Positions 9,457-19,931 of a stretch of 64,000 nucleotides of DNA are shown here, piece by piece; position 1 is the first letter of the stretch, and each line of letters opens with the position of its first letter. The translations under genes and the position numbers were made by a program. The DNA lies in contig NC_019757.1 in NCBI RefSeq assembly GCF_000317535.1, forward strand, positions 781,001-845,000, read 5' to 3'. Below the pieces are notes generated by a model. It did not search any database and was not told where the DNA came from. It saw only the letters and a program-made list of their open reading frames with translations. Source of the stretch: Cylindrospermum stagnale PCC 7417. GTDB taxonomy: Bacteria; Cyanobacteriota; Cyanobacteriia; Cyanobacteriales; Nostocaceae.

Positions 9457-10212
9457 ATGTATCAAACCGACCCGCCGCGTTCTCCCAAGGAATTCCTACC
9501 TACAATGTATGACCTCCCCAGTGAAGACTCAGAGGAACCCGGTTTGCCTGACGAATTTCATGTTTTACAACCCCAACTACTACGGGAAACCTTTTCCCCT
9601 CCTAACTATCCAGAAAATCAGGTATTCGTCGCCACAGATTTAAATCTTTACTATGATGTCCGTCATCCCCTCTGGTATAAACGCCCTGATTGGTTTGCTG
9701 TGGTTGGTGTACCCAGGTTGTATGAACAGCAGGAATTACGATTGAGTTATGTAGTGTGGCAAGAAGGGGTTGATCCTTTCGTAGTAGTAGAATTCCTTTC
9801 ACCAGGGACAGAAAAAGAAGATTTGGGGCAAACTTTGCGCGATGCTAGTCAACCTCCAACCAAGTGGTTGGTCTACGAACGAGTTTTAAGAGTGCCTTAT
9901 TACATAGTTTTTGACCGCTACACTGACCAATTAAGAGCTTTTCAGTTGCAGGGTGGTAGTTATACAGAGTTAGAAGTCACTCAAGTGCGGGTGTGGATAA
10001 ATGACATTCAGCTAGGTTTAGGACTCTGGGAAGGTTTCTATCAGGGCATTGAGCGGCAATGGCTGCGATGGTATGATGACCTCGGTAACTGGATTCTCAC
10101 ACCGGAAGAGCGTTCAAGAAAACAAGTAGAGCAAGAAAGACGACGAACGGAAAAATTAGCGGCACAATTACGCGCCCTTGGTGTTGAGCCTGATTTCGGT
10201 GATGAAAATTAG
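9457..10212 (+). CDS. Uma2 family endonuclease-like protein
   Basis: A 251-residue member of the Uma2 (DUF820) family, abundant in cyanobacteria and built on a PD-(D/E)XK nuclease-like fold. Seen here: VATDLNLYYD, RPDWFAVVGVPR, DPFVVVEFLSPGTEKEDLG and a tyrosine-rich stretch (RVLRVPYYIVFD). The C-terminal 60 residues form a charged helix. Function in cyanobacteria is not established. Two other Uma2 genes lie at 31312 and 63815. Confidence 0.85.
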   Translation: MYQTDPPRSPKEFLPTMYDLPSEDSEEPGLPDEFHVLQPQLLRETFSPPNYPENQVFVATDLNLYYDVRHPLWYKRPDWFAVVGVPRLYEQQELRLSYVVWQEGVDPFVVVEFLSPGTEKEDLGQTLRDASQPPTKWLVYERVLRVPYYIVFDRYTDQLRAFQLQGGSYTELEVTQVRVWINDIQLGLGLWEGFYQGIERQWLRWYDDLGNWILTPEERSRKQVEQERRRTEKLAAQLRALGVEPDFGDEN

Positions 10213-10318
10213 CAATTAAAATTGGTTATCAGCAATCTTATAACTTTGACTGTAGGGTAAGTCACATCAACGAACCACATATAAACACTAAACTCAGATT
10301 CTGTCACAATCAGATAAT

Positions 10319-10606
10319 ATGCAAAAGCTGGGTTTAGTTTTAATTATTCTCTCATTTTCACCTTGGCTGATAGTTCCTTTGGTTGTGCCATTCCTGCCGC
10401 TTTCTATCACCCAAAAAGCCTTCTTAATACCTGTAATGTTAGTTGTTGCTGAACTGACGTTTTGGTTGGGACTGTTGCTGGTAGGTAAAGAAGTAGCGCA
10501 GCGGTATCGACGTTACTTGCGTCGTCGTTATCTGGGGATGCGGTTAAAAAGATTATGGCATCCAAGAAAAAAGCGGCGCAAAAAATCCCCAATCTCCAAC
10601 CCTTAA
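10319..10606 (+). CDS. Small two-helix membrane protein with basic tail
   Basis: A 95-residue protein with two hydrophobic helices (about residues 5-28 and 34-57) followed by a very basic tail (RRYLRRRYLGMRLKRLWHPR). The layout matches short cyanobacterial proteins annotated as transporter suffix domain proteins, but no function is known to me. Its stop overlaps the stop of the convergent gene in a shared TTAA. Confidence 0.65.
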   Translation: MQKLGLVLIILSFSPWLIVPLVVPFLPLSITQKAFLIPVMLVVAELTFWLGLLLVGKEVAQRYRRYLRRRYLGMRLKRLWHPRKKRRKKSPISNP

Positions 10607-11676
10607 CTCGTTTCCTGAATTTGCAGACGGACGGTGTGTTCAGTAGCGCCACTCAGTTGCACTTCCATGATTTCACCACCTAGGGGTTCTACGCAACTGA
10701 GAAGCGATCGCAAATTGGGTGTACTCGCACCAGTATCGACGTAAAGCCGGTCTGCTAAATTACCGATGCGTTTCCAAGTCATGTATAACTTGGCAATTGT
10801 CTGTTCTATTTGAGAAGCTTGATTTACTAAGTCAGCGGCGATACTCAAACAACCGATTCTTTGCGCTTCTTCTAGGGCTGTTTCGATGTCTACCTCTGCT
10901 TTGGTTAGTGCCTGGACTTGGGCGGCAGATTTGAGATATTTTCCCAGGTTGCGGGCTTCTGTAGTTGCCTGTTTTAAAGTATCAATATCAGGATTAGCAG
11001 AAATTTCCTTTTGGATGGACTTTTGGTGCAGTTCTGGCAGTTTCTCCATTTCTTTCACCAGAGGGGCAATGTAGCGCGGGGGCAGGGTATTATCTGCCGC
11101 TTTTGCCCTCACTGGTTCAGGTAGCAAGTCTGAGGACATGGCTGTCCATTCGTCGCTGAGTTGACGCACTTCGCGTCGGGTGATGCGATCGCCTTTTTGG
11201 GCGGCTTCACTCACCATCTGTTGTACTTCTGGGGAAGCTTTCGCGGTTTCGACAAACGCCCGTTTACTAAAATTATTTACCGTATCTGGGTCAAGTTTGC
11301 CATCTTCAATCAAGGTATCAGCACTGTTTGCCAGTTGAATCCAGGCATAAGCTTGACTTTTACTAATTTCCCGTTCTTTCAGCCATCGCAGAAAGCCGGT
11401 ACCGCGTCCGTCTCCGCCTTTTTTCTCTCTGTCACGGATAGCGCGTAAAATCCGCCCCCGCCAGATTTCGGTTTGCAAATCAAAGCGATCGCATACCTGC
11501 CAGGCTACATCCAACTGTTGTTGAAAATCTGACTCCAGAATCAGTTCATCTTCTGGATCAGGCAGTTCAAAGCTCAAATCTGCTGGCTGTTGCAGTGCAG
11601 CAGCAATGTCATTGATAGATTCGGTATCTTGCACGATGGATAGCTGACTTAGTGGATGCGATCGGCTTATTATCAC
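10603..11676 (-). CDS. Conserved cyanobacterial protein of unknown function
   Basis: A 357-residue soluble protein that I do not recognise with certainty. It is mainly helical and charged. A segment around residues 75-120 (RAIRDREKKGG then FLRWLKEREISKSQAYAWIQL) looks like the helix-turn-helix-like start of DUF3102-type proteins. The C-terminal half is rich in helices that may form coiled coils. It overlaps the neighbouring convergent gene by four bases and is divergent from moaA. A DNA-binding role is possible but only inferred. Confidence 0.6.
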   Translation of the reverse strand: MIISRSHPLSQLSIVQDTESINDIAAALQQPADLSFELPDPEDELILESDFQQQLDVAWQVCDRFDLQTEIWRGRILRAIRDREKKGGDGRGTGFLRWLKEREISKSQAYAWIQLANSADTLIEDGKLDPDTVNNFSKRAFVETAKASPEVQQMVSEAAQKGDRITRREVRQLSDEWTAMSSDLLPEPVRAKAADNTLPPRYIAPLVKEMEKLPELHQKSIQKEISANPDIDTLKQATTEARNLGKYLKSAAQVQALTKAEVDIETALEEAQRIGCLSIAADLVNQASQIEQTIAKLYMTWKRIGNLADRLYVDTGASTPNLRSLLSCVEPLGGEIMEVQLSGATEHTVRLQIQETS

Positions 11677-11880
11677 ACAATCTGTATACTTAGATTGTTG
11701 ACAGCATTTGCAGCAATAAGCAGGTAAATATTATAAATGATAATTTTCTATCTGCTGCAATTTTCAGCAAATTTAATTTTACGTTACCTTAAAACAAAGT
11801 AGGCACAATTTAGGATCGGCATTTCCGGCTTGACAAAAACTGCATCTTCTGAGTCAAGACCATAAAAGAATTATAAAGCC

Positions 11881-12867
11881 ATGAACCAGGTAGATTACCT
11901 CCGCATTAGTTTAATCGATCGCTGCAATTTTCGTTGTCAGTACTGTATGCCAGAGGGGGCAGAACTAGACTATATCCTCAAGCAACAATTGTTAACTGAT
12001 GAGGAACTGCTCACCCTGCTGCAATTCGTGTTTATCCCTTTAGGCTTTACCCGCTTTCGGTTAACTGGGGGGGAACCGCTGTTACGTCCTCGTGTGGCGC
12101 AGTTGGTTCATGCGATCGCCAATCTTCCCCAAACCGAAGATATTTCAATGACAACCAACGGGTTTTTACTAGCCCCAATGGCGCAAAATCTTTATGATGC
12201 AGGTTTGCGGCGGATTAATATTAGCCTAGATTCTCTTGATCCAGACACCTTTGAGCAAATTATTGGTAATCACGGACGTGGACGTTGGCAACATGTCTGG
12301 CAGGGGATTCAAGCCGCCTATCGTGTGGGATTTGACCCGCTGAAGCTGAATGTAGTGGTGATTCCCGGTGTCAATGACCACGAAGTGCTGGATTTAGCTG
12401 CCCTGACCATTGATAAAGAATGGCACGTCCGGTTTATTGAGTTTATGCCCATTGGCAATTCGCAGTTATTTGGCGATCGCGGTTGGGTATCTTCCGCTGA
12501 GTTACGACAAAGTATCCGCGACCGCTGGGGCTTGACTGAATCACAAGTTTGTGGTAATGGACCTGCTGATGTTTTTCAGATTCCCGGAGCCAAGGGAACA
12601 ATCGGGTTTATCAGCCAGATGTCGGAGTGTTTTTGCGATCGCTGTAACCGGATGCGCCTTTCTGCCGATGGCTGGCTGCGTCCCTGTTTATTGAATGAAA
12701 CTGGGCAAATTGACTTAAAAACTTCTTTGCGTGCCGGCATCAGTACCACCGAATTGCGAGATCAGGTGAGGGAGGTACTGACAATCAAGGCAGAAATTAA
12801 CTTTAAACAACGCGACTCTGGTACTGTCGGCACATACACCCGTACCATGTCGCAAATTGGGGGTTAG
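11881..12867 (+). CDS. moaA: GTP 3',8-cyclase (molybdenum cofactor synthesis)
   Basis: MoaA is a radical SAM enzyme that starts molybdenum cofactor synthesis by turning GTP into 3',8-cyclo-7,8-dihydro-GTP. The N-terminal 4Fe-4S cluster motif is CNFRCQYC (Cys15, Cys19, Cys22) and the SAM-binding [10 protein letters not shown] follows. The second cluster is bound by the C-terminal segment [17 protein letters not shown]. The 328-residue length is normal. Molybdenum cofactor is needed for nitrate reductase in these organisms. Other moa genes are not adjacent. Confidence 0.96.
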   Translation: MNQVDYLRISLIDRCNFRCQYCMPEGAELDYILKQQLLTDEELLTLLQFVFIPLGFTRFRLTGGEPLLRPRVAQLVHAIANLPQTEDISMTTNGFLLAPMAQNLYDAGLRRINISLDSLDPDTFEQIIGNHGRGRWQHVWQGIQAAYRVGFDPLKLNVVVIPGVNDHEVLDLAALTIDKEWHVRFIEFMPIGNSQLFGDRGWVSSAELRQSIRDRWGLTESQVCGNGPADVFQIPGAKGTIGFISQMSECFCDRCNRMRLSADGWLRPCLLNETGQIDLKTSLRAGISTTELRDQVREVLTIKAEINFKQRDSGTVGTYTRTMSQIGG

Positions 12868-12887
12868 TCATTGGTCATTAATCCTTA

Positions 12888-12921
12888 ACTAATGACTAAT
12901 GACTAATGACTAATGACTAAG
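12888..12921. repeat. Heptanucleotide tandem repeat (ACTAATG)n touching the rpsD stop codon
   Basis: Four exact ACTAATG units plus a partial one fill the gap between the convergent genes moaA and rpsD. The last partial unit contributes the TAG stop codon of rpsD on the minus strand. Confidence 0.85.
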
Positions 12922-13525
12922 CCTGACGTGAGTAGTATTCCACCACAAGTAGTTCATTAACTTGTAGTGCTACCCATTCCCGCTCAATCAAGCTGTTGAC
13001 TTTACCAACCAGCTTGGTTTTGTCAAACTCCAGATGATTGGGGATGTTGGCTAAACCGGGATATTGCAAGTTAGCTTCCACCAACTTCCGTGATCCTTCC
13101 TTATTCTTGACAGCAATTTCTTCACCAGCACGGCACTGATAGCTAGCAATATTCACTATCCGACCGTTCACAGTTATATGACCGTGATTCACCAGTTGAC
13201 GAGCCGCTGGAATGGTGGGAGCTATACCCATCCGGAAAACGGTGTTATCCAGACGCATTTCTAGCAATTGCAGCAACACCTGTCCGGTAGAACCAGCCAC
13301 ACGTCTGGCTTTCCGTACATAGCGTAGCAGTTGCTTTTCAGTCAAACCGTAGTTGAAGCGGAGTTTTTGCTTTTCTTCTAAACGGATGGCATACTCAGAG
13401 CGCTTCTTGCGGTTCTGTCCATGCTGACCTGGTGGATAAGCGCGTCTGGGGCTTTTCCGAGATAATCCTGGTAATTCACCCAGGCGACGTACAATTCTGA
13501 GGCGTGGCCCTCTATATCGGGACAT
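12917..13525 (-). CDS. rpsD: 30S ribosomal protein S4
   Basis: S4 binds 16S rRNA directly and starts assembly of the 30S body. The 202-residue sequence has [32 protein letters not shown], and the S4 RNA-binding domain [20 protein letters not shown] with [15 protein letters not shown]. As is usual in cyanobacteria the gene stands alone rather than in the alpha operon. A leader hairpin (CCCCT at 13577-13581 with AGGGG at 13593-13597) lies upstream. Confidence 0.98.
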   Translation of the reverse strand: MSRYRGPRLRIVRRLGELPGLSRKSPRRAYPPGQHGQNRKKRSEYAIRLEEKQKLRFNYGLTEKQLLRYVRKARRVAGSTGQVLLQLLEMRLDNTVFRMGIAPTIPAARQLVNHGHITVNGRIVNIASYQCRAGEEIAVKNKEGSRKLVEANLQYPGLANIPNHLEFDKTKLVGKVNSLIEREWVALQVNELLVVEYYSRQA

Positions 13526-13940
13526 GAGTTTCCTTAATCTAATTCTAAAATTAACCAGACCGACAATTTCAACTTTCCCCTAACGATTCGTCAGGGGATT
13601 ATTGGTTTATCTGCTTTTCAGACAAGGTAGGAGGCAGTAGACAGAAGAAAAGATTTTTCATGAAGAATGTCTTTGTACCTTGTCCATTTGGGTTTAAGAC
13701 CCTACTAAATAGCAGATTCAGTAGTCTTCAATTGGTTGGAGTCTAAGACCCCAATTAATTGTTCTTTCTGCCTGAAGTCGTTTTTGCCACCAATTAACTA
13801 ATATAGTCTATATCAACAAAAATTGACATGCTGATTTTATCCCCTGGCCGAAAACTCATGCTAACGCTGAAATTTGCTTGATTAGAGCGGCGTTTTCGCA
13901 GATTTGAGTTAGCATTACCTTGGGTGTTTGGAGAATAGCT
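13526..13940. other. Intergenic region between rpsD and the Cys-repeat protein gene
   Basis: No gene seen. It holds the rpsD leader with hairpin CCCCT-N11-AGGGG (13577-13597), a GGGTTTAAGACCC palindrome (13689-13701), and AT-rich sequence upstream of the gene at 13941. S4 is known to autoregulate in other bacteria; whether this hairpin does so here is unknown. Confidence 0.45.
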
Positions 13941-14561
13941 ATGTTACGGAGCAAAAAAGAGATTAGCAGAGTTAGGAACAAACAAGGCAGAACTGCCTAC
14001 GGGATTTTGACAGTACCAGTTGTGGCGATCGCTGGATTGTTAGCAAATGTCTTACCCAGTATGGCTGTTACTGATTCCTATTACAATGATTACCGTGTCT
14101 GTGCTGCTCAACTTCTGAGTGTAGGTGTAACCGCACAAGCGGCTTCTACTGGTTGTGCAACGGCGTTGCGTCCACGAGACTTATCGAATTGCGTGGCTAC
14201 AATTAAGAAGCAGACACAAATTGACCCTGCGGATGCGTTTTCTCCCTGTAGACAAGCCCGCCGTCCCAAAGAGTTAGCTTCCTGTGTTGCTGGTATCAGT
14301 AAAAATACTCAGAACGAAGTCAACCCAGATGTTTTAAGATACTGTAGTCGCAGTTTACTGCCCGTGACTTTTGCTCAGTGTGTAGTTGGCTTGCGGAAAG
14401 AAATCGACTTGGCCCCCACTCAGGCGCTGGATACTTGTATCGATGCCAGTGAACGAGCTAGTGGTCTTGGGACATCGTCTACACCGCCATCGAGAGTGCC
14501 GACAGGATTGAATCCCACCTTTGAGAATCAGCCACTTCCCGCGTATCCTGGCAATCAATAA
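13941..14561 (+). CDS. Predicted secreted protein with repeated paired cysteines
   Basis: With the ATG at 13941 (GGAG about eight bases upstream) the product is 206 residues. A hydrophobic stretch VPVVAIAGLLANVLPSMAVT near residues 25-44 looks like a signal peptide or anchor. After it come three similar modules with two cysteines eleven residues apart: CATALRPRDLSNC, CRQARRPKELASC and CSRSLLPVTFAQC, each followed by VxxIxK-type residues. Disulfide bonding in the periplasm is likely. I know no function. It is convergent with hetR. Confidence 0.7.
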   Translation: MLRSKKEISRVRNKQGRTAYGILTVPVVAIAGLLANVLPSMAVTDSYYNDYRVCAAQLLSVGVTAQAASTGCATALRPRDLSNCVATIKKQTQIDPADAFSPCRQARRPKELASCVAGISKNTQNEVNPDVLRYCSRSLLPVTFAQCVVGLRKEIDLAPTQALDTCIDASERASGLGTSSTPPSRVPTGLNPTFENQPLPAYPGNQ

Positions 14562-14665
14562 ATTACGGTTATTGGCTGCGCTGATCGAATTTTAGATTTT
14601 GGATTTTGGATCGAGAATAAATTTAAAATCGATTATCCAAAATCCTTGGATTCAGTGACATTCAC

Positions 14666-14697
14666 TCAAAAGTCAGAAGATTTCTTCTGACTTTTGA
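14666..14697. terminator. Bidirectional hairpin between the Cys-repeat gene and hetR
   Basis: A perfect 15-base stem, TCAAAAGTCAGAAGA at 14666-14680 and its complement at 14683-14697, lies in the gap between two convergent genes and just past the hetR stop. It lacks a long T-run but is the best candidate for ending both transcripts. Confidence 0.6.
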
Positions 14698-14701
14698 TTT
14701 A

Positions 14702-16167
<1,466 letters not shown>

Positions 16168-16371
16168 TTAGTGGTGCTGAATTGCTCCACCCATAAAGAA
16201 TAAACAGTTACGAGAAAAGAGAAAAACAGTCATACACACCACCACTAAAACTGCAATTGTCGACATTAATACTAGGCGATCATGGCCAATTTCGGACTGA
16301 GGGGTAAAGCCCCAATAATCCAGAACGAGTTTAGTTAAAGTCAATAATATAGCTTTGTTAGTGTCTGACAT
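16168..16371 (-). CDS. Small one-helix membrane protein, hypothetical
   Basis: A 67-residue frame with one strong hydrophobic helix (VLMSTIAVLVVVCMTVFLF, about residues 34-52) and a short glycine/histidine tail. No clear ribosome-binding site precedes the ATG. The composition looks like a real membrane peptide rather than random sequence, but I recognise no family. Confidence 0.4.
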   Translation of the reverse strand: MSDTNKAILLTLTKLVLDYWGFTPQSEIGHDRLVLMSTIAVLVVVCMTVFLFSRNCLFFMGGAIQHH

Positions 16372-16818
16372 AAGTACTACGGCAAATGTTTCAATTTCTT
16401 GAATTCACCGATTGTCGTGATTCGGCTCTCGTTTTCCCTTTGTGGGTTAGCGGCGATCGCCTCTACCTGGGTAAAGACGAAACACCCTGCGACCGAAGAC
16501 TTTCTTCATAGAGTCTCACAGCGACTACAGGAACCAGCGCGTTGCTCTGGTGGAGAGAGTTGAAGCGACTGGTGTTTGTACAAGACGCGTTTCTTCAACG
16601 ATATAAAGACACTAACAAAATTAAAGATAAATATATTTAGTAGTGATCAATTTTCAGCATTTAATTAATAAAATCTGCGATGCAAGGATTGACGCACATC
16701 TATTAATCGCATTGGGCTGAGATTAAGTTAAGAACAGGTGTATTGATTTAGATACAAAGTATTATTGTTGGGAGTCAAAGTGACTCCCAGCATATTTAGG
16801 CTGATTAATACTCGTCAT
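16372..16818. other. Intergenic region with perfect palindrome
   Basis: No gene seen. At 16769-16789 TGGGAGTCA and TGACTCCCA form a 9-base stem with a three-base loop, just beyond the stop codon of the EamA fusion gene, so it may act as its transcript end. The stretch near 16500-16600 resembles degraded interspersed repeats. Confidence 0.45.
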
Positions 16819-19365
16819 TTAATTTGGAGAACTAGAAGGTTTAACCTGATTCCGCATTTTTTCAAAGCTGAATGCTGCTGCGCCAAAAGTTACTAATAAC
16901 ACGCCTAAAACTTGGACAATATCCAAGGACTCCTGAATCATCAATCCGGCAAAAATCACGGTTAAAACTGGGACAGAGGCACCAATAATGGCTGACCGCG
17001 AGGCACCTAGTTGGCGAATGCCAAAATTATTGAATAAGTAACCGCAGAGAGTCAGTACCCCCAACATAAAAGCGCTTAAAATTAGTTCCAGTAATCTAGA
17101 GGAGTCAATCGCTAAACTCCAACTACTTGGTAAAGGAACTAATAAACAGATAAAGCTACATAGCAACATGGTAGCGAAGTTAATTAATGTAAAAGATACT
17201 GGATGCAGTTTGTCAGAACATAACCGCGTCAGAATCACATAAACAGCAAAGGCGATGCCAGAAAATATGGCAGTGCTACTTCCGAGGGAGCTATTACCGA
17301 TGTTGGGAGAACTCCCTAAAACCAGCAATTCACCGCAGAAAATCGAGGCGATCGCACCGGCACCCCATAAATTAGGGCGATCGCGAAATAGAAACCAGGA
17401 TAAGAGGGCAGTAATTGAGGGATAGATAAAGAAAAGTGCGATCGCCACCCCAGTCGCGACTTCACCAATAGCCATGTAAATCAGCACCTGAGACAAAAAC
17501 AAACAGCAGCCACTGACAATCGACAACAGCAAAACCCGCTGTGTCATCGCCAGATCAGAATTAGCATTTCTGCGTTTGGCATCAAATAGATTTTGCAAGT
17601 CTTGCCAAACTGGCGGATGCAGTATGGGAGCCAAAAGTAACATCAGTGGCACAACCACCAGTAATCGCAGCATCAAAACCAAGAGAATATTGCCTACAGT
17701 CGGCGCTAACCCTCCGAAAATCTCCGAACCTGTTTGGAAAATCGCCTTAACAGCTACGTTGTAAAGTGACGACACCACCGTTGAGAGCACAACTAACAAA
17801 AAACCTACCTGAACCGGCGACCAGTTTGGGGCACTACGAGATTGTCTGCGCCGGGGTGTTGCTCCCTGCTTTGATGCTGATTTAGCAGTCGCTGTGGATG
17901 TAGTTGATAAGTCCGGTCTGAGGACGGAAATTGGCTCACGGGCCTTTTCCCTTGGTAGCGGCTTGGGTATTGAGGCCGTAGGGGTTGGGGATGTAGTTGT
18001 ACCCTCTGACAAATCTGGGTTGAGGACAGATATTGGCTCAAAAATCTCGGACTGGGGTGCTGAGATCCCAGGGAGTGGAGATGTAATGGTGCTCTCTGAC
18101 AAATCTGGGTTGAGGACAGATATTGGCTCAAAAATCTCGGACTGGGTTGCCGAGATTCCAGGGAGTGGAGATGTAGTTGTACTCTCTGACAACTCTGGGT
18201 TGAGGACAGATATTGGCTCGGTGGTATTTTCCTGGGTTGCTGAGATTCCAGGGAGTGGGGATGTAATTGTGCTCTCTGGTAACTCTGGGTTGAGGACAGA
18301 TATTGGCTCGGTGGTATTTTCCTGGGTTGCTGAGATTCCAGGGAGTGGGGATGTAGTTGTACTCTCTGGTAACTCTGGGTTGAGGACAGATATTGGCTCG
18401 GTGGTGTTTTCCTGGGGTGCCGAGATTCCAGGGAGTGGGGATGTAATTGTGCTCTCTGACAACTCTGGGTTGAGGACAGATATTGGCTCGGTGGTATTTT
18501 CCTGGGGTGCCGAGATTCCAGGGAGTGGGGATGTAATTGTGCTCTCTGACAACTCTGGGTTGAGGACAGATATTGGCTCGGTGGTATTTTCCTGGGGTGA
18601 TTGAAAACTAAGAGGAGGCTCGGATTTAGTTTCGCCGTTTGAGAATTCTTTGGGGATAAGAGAAATTGGCTCGGTACCGTTTCTCGTTGTGGATGCTTCA
18701 AAGAAACTTTTTTCTCGTGGGTCAATTAGTTGCAACACAGTTGGTGTTGTTGCAGCTTGTAAGGGGGTTTCTTCTTGGGTTTTTTCCAGTTCTTCATGTA
18801 GGCGATTCACAAACTCTGCCAATATTGCTTCCCCTTGCTGTTGTTGGTTATACATCCGGGACAACTGTTGGGAAAGACTACTTTGGTAGTTTTTTAGCTC
18901 CTGTTGCAGTGAGTTAAAGGTGATGGTAACGGTATCATCGAGCGTGTCAAGCATTTGACCGACATTCTCATTGATATCGCTTTTTACCTCAGCGGACTTC
19001 AGCGTAGCTCGTCCGTAGGATTCGCCCTCAATTGCTTGGCTTGCTAATGTCGCCAGTGACGATTGCAGTTGGCTTGAGATGTGCTTCGCCAAAACTTCGG
19101 CTAGCTGACGAATTAACACTTGCTGTTCAGTAATTTGCCGCGCCTGCTGTAATTTTTCTTTTTCCACTAACAGCCGTTCAATGTCATCAGCTAAACGGTT
19201 TTTGTCTCCTTCCAGCCGCTTTACATCTTCCTGCAACGACCTCAGCACAGTCTGCTGGAGATTTTCCAAATCTTCAACTACAGCCCAGAGGGCATTTTCT
19301 GCTGCTCTGGATAGGTCGCCTCTGACTCGTGGGTTGTCTGGTCGCTTCTCAAATCGCCCCATCAT
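16819..19365 (-). CDS. Coiled-coil / 30-residue repeat / EamA (DMT) membrane fusion protein
   Basis: An 848-residue protein in three parts. Residues 1-200 are a charged coiled coil (LEGDKNRLADDIERLLVEKE and similar). Residues about 250-490 hold seven nearly identical 30-residue repeats beginning EPISVLNPEL and rich in Ser, Thr and Pro, plus weaker copies. Residues about 530-840 form an EamA/DMT-type module of about ten membrane helices (including GEVATGVAIALFFIYPSITALLSW and GASRSAIIGASVPVLTVIFAG). EamA proteins usually export metabolites; the long cytoplasmic extension is unusual. The substrate is unknown. Confidence 0.8.
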   Translation of the reverse strand: MMGRFEKRPDNPRVRGDLSRAAENALWAVVEDLENLQQTVLRSLQEDVKRLEGDKNRLADDIERLLVEKEKLQQARQITEQQVLIRQLAEVLAKHISSQLQSSLATLASQAIEGESYGRATLKSAEVKSDINENVGQMLDTLDDTVTITFNSLQQELKNYQSSLSQQLSRMYNQQQQGEAILAEFVNRLHEELEKTQEETPLQAATTPTVLQLIDPREKSFFEASTTRNGTEPISLIPKEFSNGETKSEPPLSFQSPQENTTEPISVLNPELSESTITSPLPGISAPQENTTEPISVLNPELSESTITSPLPGISAPQENTTEPISVLNPELPESTTTSPLPGISATQENTTEPISVLNPELPESTITSPLPGISATQENTTEPISVLNPELSESTTTSPLPGISATQSEIFEPISVLNPDLSESTITSPLPGISAPQSEIFEPISVLNPDLSEGTTTSPTPTASIPKPLPREKAREPISVLRPDLSTTSTATAKSASKQGATPRRRQSRSAPNWSPVQVGFLLVVLSTVVSSLYNVAVKAIFQTGSEIFGGLAPTVGNILLVLMLRLLVVVPLMLLLAPILHPPVWQDLQNLFDAKRRNANSDLAMTQRVLLLSIVSGCCLFLSQVLIYMAIGEVATGVAIALFFIYPSITALLSWFLFRDRPNLWGAGAIASIFCGELLVLGSSPNIGNSSLGSSTAIFSGIAFAVYVILTRLCSDKLHPVSFTLINFATMLLCSFICLLVPLPSSWSLAIDSSRLLELILSAFMLGVLTLCGYLFNNFGIRQLGASRSAIIGASVPVLTVIFAGLMIQESLDIVQVLGVLLVTFGAAAFSFEKMRNQVKPSSSPN
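17905..18600 (-). repeat. 90-bp tandem repeat inside the EamA fusion gene
   Basis: Units begin at TGAGATTCCA or CGAGATTCCA, for example at 18241, 18331, 18421 and 18511, exactly 90 bases apart. They encode the 30-residue repeats of the surrounding gene. Near identity at the DNA level suggests recent expansion or gene conversion. Confidence 0.9.
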
Positions 19366-19931
19366 TTTTTAACCTCTAAAACCTTGACGATAAAGTTGCT
19401 TCCCATACAGTGGCTCGGCGCTCATACTAAATTTCCTGTATTTTGTCAGATAAAACAGAAATTTTCACAGGACTTACGCGTTTCAACGTAATTCTGACAC
19501 GCTGAATACAGTGTTGGCAAAGTGTAAAATTTACCCATTGTCTACTACACGGCGTTGTCTTCAGCATCACAGACTAAAACCCTGTCCGTTTAGTTTGCCC
19601 TTAATATTCTCCAGTGCAATTTTTTCTCTTCAAAAAAATCTCACTCAAAATTAATACATATTATTTCGGTGAGGAGATTAATTGTCAAAGGCTTGCGGAT
19701 GGGTAAGTAGCTACAAGCAAATTATCTGAATTGTTAAGCTATCTGTAAATTTGTGCGGAATGTAACTTGCGTGACAGTTTACATCTCGGATGGGGAATTA
19801 AAGTATTTTTCTGTGGAAATTAAAATTATTACCATCCCCTGCACAACATTCTAATGAATGAGCAGCGATTATGCAAAAGTCCGCTTTGTGAGAAGCGTTC
19901 GTTGCATAGTTTCATGCTTTCAAAATTCATC
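19366..19931. other. Intergenic region between EamA fusion and phosphate permease genes
   Basis: A 566-base gap with no open frame I would defend. It is AT-rich, contains the promoter region of the EamA fusion gene at its left end, and shows scattered direct-repeat remnants (for example GACTTACGCG near 19470). Confidence 0.4.

Noticed and set aside
17805-18725. Long repeated open frames on plus and minus strands over the 90-bp repeat
   Set aside because: Shadows of the 30-residue repeats of the EamA fusion; the period divisible by three keeps other frames open.
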